Positions 8,202 to 17,612 of a stretch of DNA of 37,329 nucleotides are shown in pieces. Every line of letters begins with the position of its first letter. Position 1 is the first letter of the stretch. Under the pieces are notes generated by a model. That model was not told the DNA's origin, searched no databases, and worked only from the letters and a program-made list of their open reading frames with translations. The stretch comes from Hyphomicrobiales bacterium. GTDB taxonomy: Bacteria > Pseudomonadota > Alphaproteobacteria > Rhizobiales > Beijerinckiaceae. Made by a program: the position numbers and the translations under genes. The stretch covers positions 1 to 37,329 of the forward strand of contig JAIXUP010000010.1 in assembly GCA_027483505.1 (NCBI GenBank), written 5' to 3'.

Positions 8202-10184
8202 TTACTGGATCTTTGGCGGCTGGGTCAGATCGAGCGGGGGTAGTCCGCCCGGTGCCCCGCCCGGAGCGTCGAGCCCCGGAATGGCGATGTTGTTGAACTG
8301 CTGGTCGATCTGCTGCTGGTTCAACTGCACGGTCGATTTCTTGTAGTGCATCACCATCTGCGGGAATGTGATGACGAGGCCCACCATGATGCACTGGATG
8401 ATCACGAAAGGCACAGCCCCCCAGTAGATCTGGCCTGTTGTGATGGGCTCCATCGACTTGCCCGTGATCTTGTCGGTATAGGCGAATTTCGGCGCCACCG
8501 AGCGCAGGTAGAACAGCGCAAAGCCGAAGGGCGGGTGCATGAAGGAGGTCTGCATGTTGACCCCCAGGATGACGCCGAACCAGATCAGGTCGATGCCGAG
8601 CTTCTCGGCGGGTGGCCCGAGCAGCGGCACGATGATGAAGGCCAGCTCGAAGAAGTCGAGGAAGAAGGCCAGCAGGAACACCAGCACGTTGACGAAGATC
8701 AGGAAGCCGGTCTGGCCGCCAGGCAGCGAGACCAGCAGATGCTCGACCCAGAGATGGCCGTTGACGCCGTAGAACGTCAGCGAGAACACACGGGCGCCGA
8801 GCAGGATGAACAGCACGAAGGCTGACAGCTTGGCCGTCGATTCCGTCGCCGAGCGCACGATGCCCCAGTTGAGGCGCTTCGGCTCGTTCGCCATGAAGCG
8901 CTTCAGGCCGGCCAGCAGGATGGCTCCTGCAGCGCCCATGGCTCCGCCTTCCGTCGGCGTGGCGACGCCGATGAAGATCGTGCCCAGCACCAGGAAGATC
9001 AGCGCCAGCGGCGGCACCATGACGAAGGTCACCTGCGTTGCGATGCGGCTCATCAGGCGGAAGCCCGTGGCCTTCTCGATCACGCCGACGATCGTGGCGT
9101 AGAGCGCGCCGGCGGCAAGCGCCTCCGAGAGCAGGGCCCAGGACGGGTAGCCGTTGGCCTTCAGGTAATACCAGCCCGCGGCCAGCGCGAGCGTGGCGAG
9201 GGCTGTGAGAACAACGCGTTGCGGGCCGAACAGCTTGTTGAACAGGGCGCACAGGAAGGACACGACCACGCCGACCGACATGGTCAGGATGACGAAATCC
9301 GCGCCGCTCTTGATGCTGGTCTGGCTGATCACATAATAGCCGACGACGCCCGAGAACAGCACGAGCACGCCCAGCTGCCAGACGCCCCGCGAGCCGTCCG
9401 GCTCCTTGAAGCCGATGTCGGCCACCGGCAGGCCCGGCACGTAGGACGGGCGGAAGATCGAGACGAGGAAGATGAAGCCTGCATACATGGCCGACAGCAC
9501 GAGGCCCGGCACGAACGCGCCCTCATACATGTCGCCCACCGAGCGGCCGAGCTGGTCGGCCATGACGATCAGGACCAGCGATGGCGGGATGATCTGCGCC
9601 AGCGTGCCCGACGCCGCGATGACGCCTGAGGCGACGCGCCGGTCATAGCCGTAGCGCAGCATGATCGGCAGAGAGATCAGGCCCATCGAGATCACTGAGG
9701 CCGCCACAACACCAGTGGTGGCTGCGAGCAACGCGCCGACGAAGATCACGGCATAGGCAAGACCGCCGCGGATCGTGCCGAACAGCTGGCCGATGGTGTC
9801 GAGCAGGTCTTCCGCCATGCCGGAGCGCTCCAGCACCAGGCCCATGAAGGTGAAGAACGGAATGGCGAGCAGCACGTCATTGTTCATCGTGCCGTAAATG
9901 CGCTCTGGCAGCGCTTGCAGGAAGTTTGGCACGAAAAGGCCAAGCTCGATGCCGATGATGGCAAAGAACAGCCCGTTGGCGGCCAGCGCAAAGGCCACCG
10001 GGTAGCCCAGCAGCAGGAACACGACGAGCGCCGCGAACATGATCGGCGCCATGTTATCCTTGACGAAACCGGCAAGGCCGCCGCCGGCGGTGGCAGCGAA
10101 GGCGTCGGCGGTGTGGAAGGACAGGAGCAGCACGACGGCGGCGAAAGCCAACCCGAACGCGCGGCGAAGAAGCGATGAGGTCAT
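8202..10184 (-). CDS. dctM: TRAP transporter large permease DctM, long form
   Basis: 660-residue polytopic inner membrane protein, the ion-coupled translocation subunit of a tripartite (TRAP) carboxylate transporter. Family signatures include 'NDVLLAIPFFTFMGLVLERSGMAEDL', 'GGLAYAVIFVGALLAATTGVVAASV', 'GVIAASGTLAQIIPPSLVLIVMADQLG', 'VATPTEGGAMGAAGA' and 'GVNMQTSFMHPPFGFALFYLR'. Typical DctM is about 430 residues. Here an extra hydrophobic block of roughly 130 residues separates the two halves (about 280-410), and the C-terminus adds a Gln/Pro-rich tail. GGAG eight bases before ATG 10184 sets the start; the longer in-frame extension upstream lacks support. It is the second gene of a dctQM operon (34-nt gap) and should partner with the TakP-like protein. 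Confidence 0.95.
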   Translation of the reverse strand: MTSSLLRRAFGLAFAAVVLLLSFHTADAFAATAGGGLAGFVKDNMAPIMFAALVVFLLLGYPVAFALAANGLFFAIIGIELGLFVPNFLQALPERIYGTMNNDVLLAIPFFTFMGLVLERSGMAEDLLDTIGQLFGTIRGGLAYAVIFVGALLAATTGVVAASVISMGLISLPIMLRYGYDRRVASGVIAASGTLAQIIPPSLVLIVMADQLGRSVGDMYEGAFVPGLVLSAMYAGFIFLVSIFRPSYVPGLPVADIGFKEPDGSRGVWQLGVLVLFSGVVGYYVISQTSIKSGADFVILTMSVGVVVSFLCALFNKLFGPQRVVLTALATLALAAGWYYLKANGYPSWALLSEALAAGALYATIVGVIEKATGFRLMSRIATQVTFVMVPPLALIFLVLGTIFIGVATPTEGGAMGAAGAILLAGLKRFMANEPKRLNWGIVRSATESTAKLSAFVLFILLGARVFSLTFYGVNGHLWVEHLLVSLPGGQTGFLIFVNVLVFLLAFFLDFFELAFIIVPLLGPPAEKLGIDLIWFGVILGVNMQTSFMHPPFGFALFYLRSVAPKFAYTDKITGKSMEPITTGQIYWGAVPFVIIQCIMVGLVITFPQMVMHYKKSTVQLNQQQIDQQFNNIAIPGLDAPGGAPGGLPPLDLTQPPKIQ

Positions 10185-10218
10185 CGGTCGATCTCCGGAA
10201 TGAGGACGCGTCAGGCGT

Positions 10219-10878
10219 TCAGGTGCTGGACTTGCCCGCGCCATGGATTGGCACGGTTTTGGTGATCGGCGCGATGCCGTCGGCTTCGGCCTGCTTCAGC
10301 AGCCGTTCTGCCTCGGCGAGCGCGGCAGCCGCGTGGCCGCCGTCATGGGCGGTGTGTGTGTTGTCCTCGATCAGCCCGCGCATGATGGCGATGCGCTTGA
10401 TGATTTCGGAAATGCCCTGCACCGCCAGCAGGAAGAAGCCGATGACCACGAGCGACTTGGCGGGCCACTGCGGCAGGCCGCCGGCATTCAGCGATTGCTC
10501 ATTCACATTGTAGGAGCGGGTGAAGAAGGGCCAGCCGTCGATCACCATGATGATGGCGAACGGCATCAGGAACAGCACATGGCCGACCAGATCGATCGTC
10601 TGCTTCAGCCAGCGCGGAAACAGGTTGTTGACGATGTCGATGCGGATGTGCTCCTGGCTGATCACCGTCCAGGGCGAGCACAGCAGGAACACGGCCCCGA
10701 ACAGCACCCATTGCAGTTCGAGCCAGGAGTTCGACGAGATGTCGAACAGCTTCCGGATGATGGCGTTGATCGTCGACACGCCGATGGCCACCAGAATGAG
10801 CCACGCAACTGTACGCCCGATCAGCGTGTTCACCGCATCGATCATGCGGCTCAACGATATCAAACCACCCAAGGTCAT
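10219..10878 (-). CDS. dctQ: TRAP transporter small permease DctQ
   Basis: 219-residue small membrane subunit that links the binding protein to DctM. Four hydrophobic segments are visible. 'NSWLELQWVLFGAVFLLC' and 'ISQEHIRIDIV' form the family hallmark (Trp-x-x-Glu and His-x-Arg-x-Asp). A long Ala/Glu-rich cytoplasmic tail follows the last segment. The start is the least certain point: ATG 10878 is preceded directly by GGGG, which is too close for an ideal site, and ATG 10845 (MIDAVNTLIG) is the alternative. It lies 34 nt upstream of dctM on the same strand, so the two form an operon. The gap 10879-11014 to the MFS gene probably holds the promoter, but no clear -35/-10 pair stands out. Confidence 0.9.
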   Translation of the reverse strand: MTLGGLISLSRMIDAVNTLIGRTVAWLILVAIGVSTINAIIRKLFDISSNSWLELQWVLFGAVFLLCSPWTVISQEHIRIDIVNNLFPRWLKQTIDLVGHVLFLMPFAIIMVIDGWPFFTRSYNVNEQSLNAGGLPQWPAKSLVVIGFFLLAVQGISEIIKRIAIMRGLIEDNTHTAHDGGHAAAALAEAERLLKQAEADGIAPITKTVPIHGAGKSST

Positions 10879-11014
10879 CCCCTTTGTTTTTTTGTCATTC
10901 GGCTCGTTTGGAGCCGTTCTAGCACAGCGCAGAAATGTGAAACCCTTCGTGTGATAACGCACGATCGAAGACGCGACAAGCGGTCGAAAAGTCTTTGTCC
11001 GCAATCATTTGGTT

Positions 11015-12205
11015 TCAGTTGAAACGATTGAGCCGGATCAGGGCTGTGGCCCCCAGCGTGCAGACCAGCATGATCATCAGGAAAGCCGGCGGCCACAATG
11101 GCGTCAGCGTTCCCGCAAGGTATGCGGCGAAAGCGCCGATGCCGAGTTGCACGAAACCGGTCAGCCCCGCTGCCGCGCCCGCCAGATCCGGGCGGACCGA
11201 AAGCGCCGAGGCCGTGGCCGAGGGAATGCACAGCCCGTTGCCGATGCCGTTCAGCATCAGCGGCAGGAAAAGCAGTGCCGGCTGCCATGTGAACAGGAAC
11301 GGCATCGCAGCGGCGATGCTGACGGAGATCGCCGACAGCACCAGGCCCAGCGGCATCAGCCGCGCCGTGCCGATGCGCTGGCCGAAACGTCCGGTCAGGA
11401 AGTTGCCGAACATGTAGCTGCCGGCCATGGCTACGAAGAACAGGCCGTAGACTTCCGGCCCGGCGCGCATGTGCTCCACGACGGCATAGGGCGCGCCAGC
11501 GATGAAGCTGAAGAAGGTCGAGGAGACCAGCGTCAGCACGCCCGCAAAGATGACGAAGCTGCGCTCGCGCATCAGGATCGGAAAGGCGCGGAACACATCG
11601 CTGACGCGCTGCGGCGGTCCGTTGCGATGATGGGTCTCCGGCAGCTTCAGGATGGCGCCGGTCGTGGCGACCACGCCGACCACCGCCATCAGCACAAAAA
11701 TCGCGCGCCAGCCCTGGGTCTTGTAGATGAACCCACCGATCAGCGGCGACAGCATGGGCGCCACCACCATGGCCATGGTCACGTAGCCGATGATGCTGGC
11801 GGCCTCGTCGCGTCCGGCCATGTCGCGGGCGATGGCGCGGGTCAGCGCGAAGGCCGAGCCTGCCCCGATGGCCTGCAGCATGCGCGCGACCAGCAGCATC
11901 GGCAGGTCTGCCGCCACAAGCCCGACGAGCGAGCCCAGCGCGAAGATCGCCAGACCTCCGATGATGCAGGGACGGCGGCCGAGCCGGTCCGAGAGCGGCC
12001 CCACAACTAGCTGCGCCAGCGCGACGGCGAACAGGTAGAAGGTCAGCGTCAACTGGATGGCGGCGTAGTCCGTTCCCAATGCGCGGGCGATCGACGGCGT
12101 GGCTGGTGCCAGCACGTTGAGCGCGAAGGGCTGCACTGCGCTGCACACGACCAGGATCGCCAGCGACGGCCGGACCTGCACGGGCCGTGCCGCTTCTCCG
12201 GTCAT
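11015..12205 (-). CDS. MFS efflux transporter, Bcr/CflA type
   Basis: 396-residue major facilitator protein with about twelve membrane segments. The Bcr/CflA drug-resistance subfamily is indicated by 'NVLAPATPSIARALGTDYAAIQ', by motif A 'GPLSDRLGRRPCIIGG' between segments 2 and 3, by 'ARMLQAIGAGSAFALTRAIARD', and by 'APMLSPLIGGFIYKTQGWRAIF' (the antiporter-type motif C region). ATG 12205 overlaps the stop of the EamA gene by 4 nt (ATGA) and GAGGTGA lies upstream, so the two are translationally coupled. Substrate cannot be predicted. A 14-bp palindrome (GTTTCA-GT-TGAAAC, 11012-11025) covers its stop codon. Confidence 0.92.
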   Translation of the reverse strand: MTGEAARPVQVRPSLAILVVCSAVQPFALNVLAPATPSIARALGTDYAAIQLTLTFYLFAVALAQLVVGPLSDRLGRRPCIIGGLAIFALGSLVGLVAADLPMLLVARMLQAIGAGSAFALTRAIARDMAGRDEAASIIGYVTMAMVVAPMLSPLIGGFIYKTQGWRAIFVLMAVVGVVATTGAILKLPETHHRNGPPQRVSDVFRAFPILMRERSFVIFAGVLTLVSSTFFSFIAGAPYAVVEHMRAGPEVYGLFFVAMAGSYMFGNFLTGRFGQRIGTARLMPLGLVLSAISVSIAAAMPFLFTWQPALLFLPLMLNGIGNGLCIPSATASALSVRPDLAGAAAGLTGFVQLGIGAFAAYLAGTLTPLWPPAFLMIMLVCTLGATALIRLNRFN

Positions 12206-13101
12206 GATGCGGTCACCTCGGATGCACGCACGCGTTGGCGATGCAGGGTGTAAAGGCCGCTGCCGACAATCAGACAGGTGCCGAACAGGGCCGGCAGGTC
12301 GGGCAGGTCGCCCCAGACGAGCGCGCCGAGTGCGATGGCGAAGACCAGAACCGTGTAGCGGAAGCCCGACACCAGCGACACGTCGGCATCGCGGAAGGCG
12401 ACGATGATCGCGTAGTTGCCGGCCGCCACGAACAGCGCGGCTCCCGTGAGATAGAGCAGTTCGCGCTGCCCGACCGGTTGCCAGGTTTCGGTCAGGCCGA
12501 TCACCCAACCGGTGATGCAGACGACGATGGTCGTGGTGAAGGTCACGACCGTGGATGGCACGCCGGCGCCGATCTGCCGAGTCACCAGGTCGCGCGCCCC
12601 GACCAGCACTGCGCTCGTGAGCGCGACCAGGGAGTACACCGTGAAGCCCTCTGATGACGGCCTGACCACGATCAGAACGCCGATGAAGCCCACGGCCACG
12701 GCAGCCCATCGCCGCCAGCCGACCTTCTCGATGCCGAGGACGGCCGCCATGGCCACGAGGATCAGCGAGGCTGCCTGCAGGATCGCTGTGATGTTGGCGA
12801 GCGGCAGATGCGTCAGTGCCAAGATGAAGGTGAAGGCGATCGCCGATTCGAGCGCACCGCGCAGCGCCACCATCGGGTGGGCCATCGCCTTCAGATCCGA
12901 GAAGCGGCCGAACATGCGGACGAGCACGAGGCTCGCCGCAACCGCGAACAGCCCCCTGATGGCCAGGACCTGACCGGTCGGCAGCGTCTGGGTCGAGAGC
13001 TTGACCAGCACGTCATTGACCACGAACGTGGCCATGGCAGCCACCATCGCGATGACGCCGCGGCGGTTGCTGGCGGCGCTCGCGCTGCGGGCCGGTGTCA
13101 A
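12202..13101 (-). CDS. EamA/DMT-family transporter
   Basis: 299-residue drug/metabolite transporter with ten predicted membrane segments in two EamA repeats: about 20-145, beginning 'GVIAMVAAMATFVVNDVLVKL', and about 155-290, ending 'DLPALFGTCLIVGSGLYTLHRQR'. The start chosen is TTG at 13101, because AAGGGA lies seven bases upstream and the length then matches the family; ATG-only starts would truncate the first helix, and the longer reading frame would run into the oxidase gene. It follows the oxidase stop by 19 nt and overlaps the MFS gene by 4 nt. Members export amino acids, nucleosides or similar metabolites; the substrate here is unknown. Confidence 0.85.
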   Translation of the reverse strand: MTPARSASAASNRRGVIAMVAAMATFVVNDVLVKLSTQTLPTGQVLAIRGLFAVAASLVLVRMFGRFSDLKAMAHPMVALRGALESAIAFTFILALTHLPLANITAILQAASLILVAMAAVLGIEKVGWRRWAAVAVGFIGVLIVVRPSSEGFTVYSLVALTSAVLVGARDLVTRQIGAGVPSTVVTFTTTIVVCITGWVIGLTETWQPVGQRELLYLTGAALFVAAGNYAIIVAFRDADVSLVSGFRYTVLVFAIALGALVWGDLPDLPALFGTCLIVGSGLYTLHRQRVRASEVTAS

Positions 13102-13120
13102 GGTCGTGTCCCTTGTCCAG

Positions 13121-14263
13121 TCACGCGGCACGCATGAAGCGGCTGAGGCTGAAGGGAGACAGATCGAAGCGGGACGCGCCGGTGATGCTGAGGTCGGCCA
13201 GGATTTCGCCGATGGCGCTGGCGAACTTGTAGCCATGGCCGGAACAGCACGAGGCGAACACCACCTGTTCGGCGCCCGGAATGGTATCGATCACGAAATG
13301 CTCGTCCGGCGTGACGGTGTAGATGCAGCCCTTGAGCGCCAGCGGCTCCGGGCTTGCGTCGGGAAAGTACTTCTCGATGGCGTCCTTGAGGAAATTGGCC
13401 TGCCGTTCCGTGGGCGTGCGGTCCGGCTGCGACGGGTCGATCGGCTCGCGCCCGAAATGCGGCCCTCCGAGCTTGAATCCGGGGTGTTCCCAGAGCGGAA
13501 ATCCGTAGAAATTGCCTTCATCGACAGTCAGGATGAACACGGGGAAATTGCCGATTCGGAACGGCTCCGGGTTCCTGACCGTATACCAGCCGATCGCCTG
13601 CCGAACCGTCTTGATATGGGGAGCAAGCGCGGGATTGAGCGTGTCCATCCAGGCGCCCGAGGTCAACACCAGTCGCCCGGCGGTGTATGTGCCCCGCGCC
13701 GTGGTCACCTTGACTCCGCCATGGGCCGTCACGCTCCAGTCGAGCACAGGCTCGTTGGCGCGGATCGTCGCGCCCGCCGCCTGTGCAAGGCCCACATGGG
13801 TGTAGATGGCGCGTTCGGAGGCGACGAAACCGCCATCGGGCTGCCACAGGCCGACATGGCCGCTGGGCAGGCTGAAGGCCGGAAAGCGCGCCTTTATCTC
13901 GGCATGGTTCAGCAACTGATGTGTCAGGCCGTGGTCCAGGCAGGATTGGTGGGAGCTTTCGACAAAGCCGGCGCCTTCCGGCGCGAGGTCGACCGATCCG
14001 GTCACATAGAGCAGTTGCGTGTCGGCGCGCCTGCCCGTCTCCTGCCACAGTTCATGCGCGCGGCGCACGATCGGCACATATTGCGAGCCCTCGAAATAGG
14101 CGAGCCTGATGATGCGCGTCATGCCATGCGAAGAGCCCATGGCGTGGCCGATGTCGAACCGTTCCAGTCCCAGGACGCGCTGGCCGCGCTTGGCCAGTTC
14201 CCAGCATGCTGCGGAGCCCATGCCGCCAACCCCGGCCACAATCACATCGTAATGGTCGCTCAT
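13121..14263 (-). CDS. FAD-dependent amine oxidase, MSOX/SolA type
   Basis: 380-residue flavoprotein of the monomeric sarcosine oxidase / N-methyl-L-tryptophan oxidase family, which oxidises secondary N-methyl amino acids to amino acid, formaldehyde and H2O2. The N-terminal dinucleotide-binding motif is 'VIVAGVGGMGSAACWELAKRG', followed by the Glu of 'LGLERFDIGH'. 'SSHGMTRIIRLAYFEG' matches the family signature. Cys313 in 'LKGCIYTVTPDEHFVID' is in the place of the covalent flavin cysteine. 'ASCCSGHGYKFA' completes the C-terminal flavin site. GAGGG six bases before ATG 14263 supports the start. It heads an operon with two exporters. Which N-methyl amine it uses cannot be told from sequence. 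Confidence 0.9.
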   Translation of the reverse strand: MSDHYDVIVAGVGGMGSAACWELAKRGQRVLGLERFDIGHAMGSSHGMTRIIRLAYFEGSQYVPIVRRAHELWQETGRRADTQLLYVTGSVDLAPEGAGFVESSHQSCLDHGLTHQLLNHAEIKARFPAFSLPSGHVGLWQPDGGFVASERAIYTHVGLAQAAGATIRANEPVLDWSVTAHGGVKVTTARGTYTAGRLVLTSGAWMDTLNPALAPHIKTVRQAIGWYTVRNPEPFRIGNFPVFILTVDEGNFYGFPLWEHPGFKLGGPHFGREPIDPSQPDRTPTERQANFLKDAIEKYFPDASPEPLALKGCIYTVTPDEHFVIDTIPGAEQVVFASCCSGHGYKFASAIGEILADLSITGASRFDLSPFSLSRFMRAA

Positions 14264-14370
14264 CGCCAGCCCTCGTGATCCCTGTGGTAAGCGCCGGACT
14301 TGCGATGGTCCATCGGCGTAGCCTCATGGCGGCATGACAAATCCGCGCATGTCGGCGGATTCAGCCGCCA

Positions 14371-14385
14371 TTAACCATCCGTAAG
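14371..14385. promoter_or_regulatory. CtrA-like half-site motif upstream of the PilZ-MCP gene
   Basis: TTAA-CCATCCG-TAAG has one perfect and one degenerate half relative to the CtrA consensus TTAA-N7-TTAA. The same CCATCCGT(T)AAG core occurs before the HerA gene. The gap 14264-14531 holds nothing else I recognise except a 7-bp GC stem (14484-14490 / 14508-14514) close to the start codon. Confidence 0.3.
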
Positions 14386-14531
14386 ACCTTTGCGTCTACC
14401 ACTTCAGGTGCGTTCAGACATGGTGAAGCGTCGATGGCTTGTCGTTCAGTTCCGGTCGTTGCCTGCTTGACCGCCGAGACCTTGCCCGTCCGCCGCGCTG
14501 CGCAGCAGACGGGCGGGATGATGGCGGGCCG

Positions 14532-16418
14532 ATGACCAAGCCAGCCGTCCAACCCACAATCGCACGGCCAGAGCCGCCGGATGTCGCCACGGCGCAGCCC
14601 GGCGAGGACGTGTCGGCGCAAAGGTCCCCGCTGAACAGGCTGCTGGAACGGATCGCCGCCGGGCTGGGGCTGGCCGCGCAGCGCCCGGTCGCCGATGCCA
14701 GCAAGCCCGCCGCGCCGCCGGCGGCGCGCGCAAGCCTCGATGCCGACGAGATCGATACGGTCCTGCGGAGCCGCCATTTCCGGCAGTCGATCGACACCAT
14801 CGAACATGACGTCAGCGGCGCCCTGTCCCGGCTCAACGCCCTGATCGAAACGTCGGGCATGCTGACCACCGAGACCGCCGCCGATCTTGAGGTCATCCAC
14901 AGCAGCATGTCGGCGCTGCGGGCAGCGGCGAGCCATGCAAGCCGCGACGTGGCCCAACTGGCGGAAGCCTCGGTGCAGGTCTCGAACAGCGCCGAAACCG
15001 TGAGCAGCAACATCCGCACCGCGAGGGTCAGCGTCGATCAGGCTGCCGGGGTCGCAAACTCGACCACTGATGTCATGCTGTCGCTCTCGACGGCGTCGGG
15101 TGAAATCTCCGGGATGGTCGACACCATCGCCATGATCGCGCGCCAGACGAACCTGCTCGCACTCAACGCCACGATCGAGGCGGCGCGCGCTGGCGAGAGC
15201 GGCCGCGGCTTCGCCGTTGTGGCCCAGGAGGTCAAGGCCCTGTCGATGGAGACGGCGCGCCGCGTCGCCGACATCCGGACACGTGTGGCGGACCTCGAGA
15301 GCGCAACCTCGAAATCATTCGCTGCTATGTCCGAGATCGCCATGCTGATCACCTCGGTGAACCCGATGGTCTCTGCCATCAGCGATGCCATGGCCGAGCA
15401 GGCGCAGTCGGTGTCCGAGCTGACGCGGCGCACCAAGATGACCGCCGGCTTCATCGACAGCGTGGCCGAACGCGTCGAGAGCATCGAACAGATCACCTCG
15501 ACCGCGAGCGGGCGCAGCACGGCGGCCACCGAAGCCGCGGCCGAAGCCTCCCGCGAGGCAGACCAGGTTTCGCATTTCATCGCCGCCATCCGGCAGGCCG
15601 GCTTCGCGGCGCGCCGACGCCATGACCGCTTCCCGCACGAACGGCAGGCGCGGATCACGGACGGCATGCGCAACTGGCTCACCACAACGATCGACATCAG
15701 CAGGGGCGGCGTCCTGCTGGTCCGTCCTGACAATTGCGACCTCGAAAGCGGCCATCCGGTCGGCGTCACCTTCGCCGACATCGGCGACATCGCATCAACT
15801 CTGGTCGGAATCAGCCCGCTCGGTCTGCATTGCTCGTTCCAGTCGATGGATGACGCCACGCAGGAGCGGCTTCTGGCGGCGCTCGAGCACGTCAAGCTGG
15901 GCTACAGGCCGCTGATCGAGCGCGCCCAAGCCGTCGGCGCTGAGGTCATGGCGGCGATGAACGACCTGCTGAAGGCAGGCGCTCTGACCGACGCACAGCT
16001 TTTCGATGGCGGCTACATGCCGGTCCCCGACAGCGACCCGCCGCAGTTCGAGACGGCCTATCTGGCTGCGCTGCGCCCGCACCTGGCGGCGATCTGCGAG
16101 GCACCGCTGAAGCTGGACGCCAGTTTGGTCTATTGCGTCGCCGCCGATCGCAACGGCTATGTCGGCGTTCATCATCCGATGGTGTCACAACCGCAACGCA
16201 AGGGTGATCTCGCCTGGAACCAGGCTCACGCCCGCGACCGCCGATTCTACAATGACAATGCGGGCATGACCGCCGCGCGCTCGGTCCGGCCCTTCGTGAT
16301 CCAGACCTACCGGCGTGACATAGGCGGCAGCAAACTTCAGGTCATCCGCGAAATCTCGGTCCCGATCTTCGTCGCGGACCGGCATTGGGGCGGATTGAAG
16401 ATGGGCTACCTGCTTTAG
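14532..16418 (+). CDS. Soluble methyl-accepting chemotaxis protein with PilZ domain
   Basis: 628-residue receptor without membrane segments. Order: a Pro/Ala-rich N-terminus (1-75); the MCP signalling coiled coil (about 80-350), with the CheA/CheW-binding hairpin tip at 201-226 ('[20 protein letters not shown]', then '[15 protein letters not shown]'); a PilZ-like domain (about 361-455), with RRHDR at 362-366 and DISRGG at 388-393 matching the c-di-GMP motifs RxxxR and (D/N)xSxxG; and a C-terminal sensor-like region (about 530-628), with '[19 protein letters not shown]' and '[17 protein letters not shown]', seen at the ends of some other MCPs. It should link c-di-GMP and a cytoplasmic signal to chemotaxis or a chemotaxis-like pathway. 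No other che genes are nearby. Its stop overlaps that of the convergent moaA by 4 nt. Confidence 0.88.
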   Translation: MTKPAVQPTIARPEPPDVATAQPGEDVSAQRSPLNRLLERIAAGLGLAAQRPVADASKPAAPPAARASLDADEIDTVLRSRHFRQSIDTIEHDVSGALSRLNALIETSGMLTTETAADLEVIHSSMSALRAAASHASRDVAQLAEASVQVSNSAETVSSNIRTARVSVDQAAGVANSTTDVMLSLSTASGEISGMVDTIAMIARQTNLLALNATIEAARAGESGRGFAVVAQEVKALSMETARRVADIRTRVADLESATSKSFAAMSEIAMLITSVNPMVSAISDAMAEQAQSVSELTRRTKMTAGFIDSVAERVESIEQITSTASGRSTAATEAAAEASREADQVSHFIAAIRQAGFAARRRHDRFPHERQARITDGMRNWLTTTIDISRGGVLLVRPDNCDLESGHPVGVTFADIGDIASTLVGISPLGLHCSFQSMDDATQERLLAALEHVKLGYRPLIERAQAVGAEVMAAMNDLLKAGALTDAQLFDGGYMPVPDSDPPQFETAYLAALRPHLAAICEAPLKLDASLVYCVAADRNGYVGVHHPMVSQPQRKGDLAWNQAHARDRRFYNDNAGMTAARSVRPFVIQTYRRDIGGSKLQVIREISVPIFVADRHWGGLKMGYLL

Positions 16419-17434
16419 CCGCCGGTGACGCTCATGTGGCGGCCGACAGCAGGCCGATTGGCGCGGCGGTCGATGACAAAGTCGTGACCCTTCGGCTTGC
16501 GCGCGATAGCGGCCTCTATGGCGGCATGCAGCGGCGCATCGCTCTCGCTGCTCCGGATCACGCCGCGCAGGTCGGCAGCGTCCTCCTGGCCGAGGCACAT
16601 ATAGAGCGTGCCGGTGCAGGTCAGCCTGACCCGGTTGCAGCTTTCGCAGAAGTTATGGGTCATGGGGGTGATGAAGCCCACCAGCCCACCGGTTTCGCCG
16701 ACCCGCACATAGCGGGCCGGCCCGCCGGTGCGGTAAGGGTCCTCGACCATGGTGAACTGGTCCATCAGGCGTGCCCGGACGACCGAGAGCGGCAGGAACT
16801 GTTCGATCCGCATCGGCTCGATGTCGCCCAGCGGCATGACCTCGATGAAAGTGATGTCCATGCCGTCGCCATGGGCCCATCGGATGAGGTCCGGAATCTC
16901 GGCCTCGTTGACGCCGCGCAGCGCGACAGCATTGATCTTGATCCTGAGCCCTGCCGCCCGCGCCGCTGCGAGGCCCTCATGCACCTTGCCAAGGTCGCCC
17001 CAGCGCGTGATGGCGCGGAACTTGTCGGCGTCCAGTGTGTCGAGCGAGACGTTGATGCGCTTGACGCCGCATTCCGCCAGTTCGCTGGCGTATTTCGCCA
17101 GTTGCGAGCCGTTGGTGGTTACGGTCAGCTCTTCCAGCCCCTGGCCGAGATGGCGCGACAGCGACCGGAACAGGCCCATGATGTCGCGGCGCACCAGCGG
17201 TTCCCCGCCGGTGATGCGGATCTTGCGCGTGCCACGCGCGATGAAGGCCGATCCGATCCGGTCAAGCTCTTCCAGCGTCAGCAGGTCACGCTTGGGCAGG
17301 AAGTTCATGTCTTCCGACATGCAATAGACGCAGCGGAAGTCGCAGCGGTCCGTCACGGAGATGCGGATGTACTCGATGGTCCGCCCGAATGGATCGACCA
17401 GCGGCGCGGTGACGGGGGCTGTCATGTCGGTCAT
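16415..17434 (-). CDS. moaA: GTP 3',8-cyclase MoaA
   Basis: 339-residue radical SAM enzyme that, with MoaC, turns GTP into cyclic pyranopterin monophosphate in molybdenum cofactor synthesis. The N-terminal cluster motif CxxxCxxC is seen in 'CDFRCVYC'. GTP and SAM motifs include '[16 protein letters not shown]' and '[14 protein letters not shown]'. The second 4Fe-4S site is formed by '[15 protein letters not shown]' and later Cys residues. The protein ends in Gly-Gly (SVTGG), the tail essential for MoaA activity. ATG 17434 (MTDMTAPV) is chosen because it gives normal length; ATG 17425 is possible. It is convergent with the PilZ-MCP gene and divergent from the DUF971 gene, so it is probably monocistronic. 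Molybdoenzymes are not encoded in the window. Confidence 0.97.
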   Translation of the reverse strand: MTDMTAPVTAPLVDPFGRTIEYIRISVTDRCDFRCVYCMSEDMNFLPKRDLLTLEELDRIGSAFIARGTRKIRITGGEPLVRRDIMGLFRSLSRHLGQGLEELTVTTNGSQLAKYASELAECGVKRINVSLDTLDADKFRAITRWGDLGKVHEGLAAARAAGLRIKINAVALRGVNEAEIPDLIRWAHGDGMDITFIEVMPLGDIEPMRIEQFLPLSVVRARLMDQFTMVEDPYRTGGPARYVRVGETGGLVGFITPMTHNFCESCNRVRLTCTGTLYMCLGQEDAADLRGVIRSSESDAPLHAAIEAAIARKPKGHDFVIDRRANRPAVGRHMSVTGG

Positions 17435-17612
17435 GGGGCATCCAGAGTGCGACCGCGCCATCGGCAGACGGCAGCGGCAATCATTTGGCCGTCAGGACAA
17501 ATCGGGCTTGCATCGGAACGCTCCCCGTCCATAAACGTGCCCTCTATGTGGAAGATCAGGGCCGCGCCGTCAATGTGCACGCCTGACGCAGCAGCCAAGG
17601 CGGCATCGCAGC

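Noticed and set aside
7624..9252. 542-codon minus-strand frame overlapping dctM and the porin-like gene
   Set aside because: It runs through a bidirectional terminator and is out of frame with dctM; low-complexity Arg-rich translation.
11012..11025. 14-bp palindrome GTTTCA-GT-TGAAAC
   Set aside because: It overlaps the stop codon of the MFS gene and is 134 nt from dctQ; a short palindrome there can arise by chance and has no second copy.
14484..14514. 7-bp GC stem close to the PilZ-MCP start codon, possible riboswitch
   Set aside because: No known riboswitch consensus is present and in such GC-rich DNA a single stem is weak evidence.
16415..16418. Overlapping stops of the PilZ-MCP gene and moaA as a possible frameshift or truncation
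   Set aside because: Both proteins end at their expected C-terminus (moaA keeps the Gly-Gly tail), so this is ordinary tail-to-tail packing.
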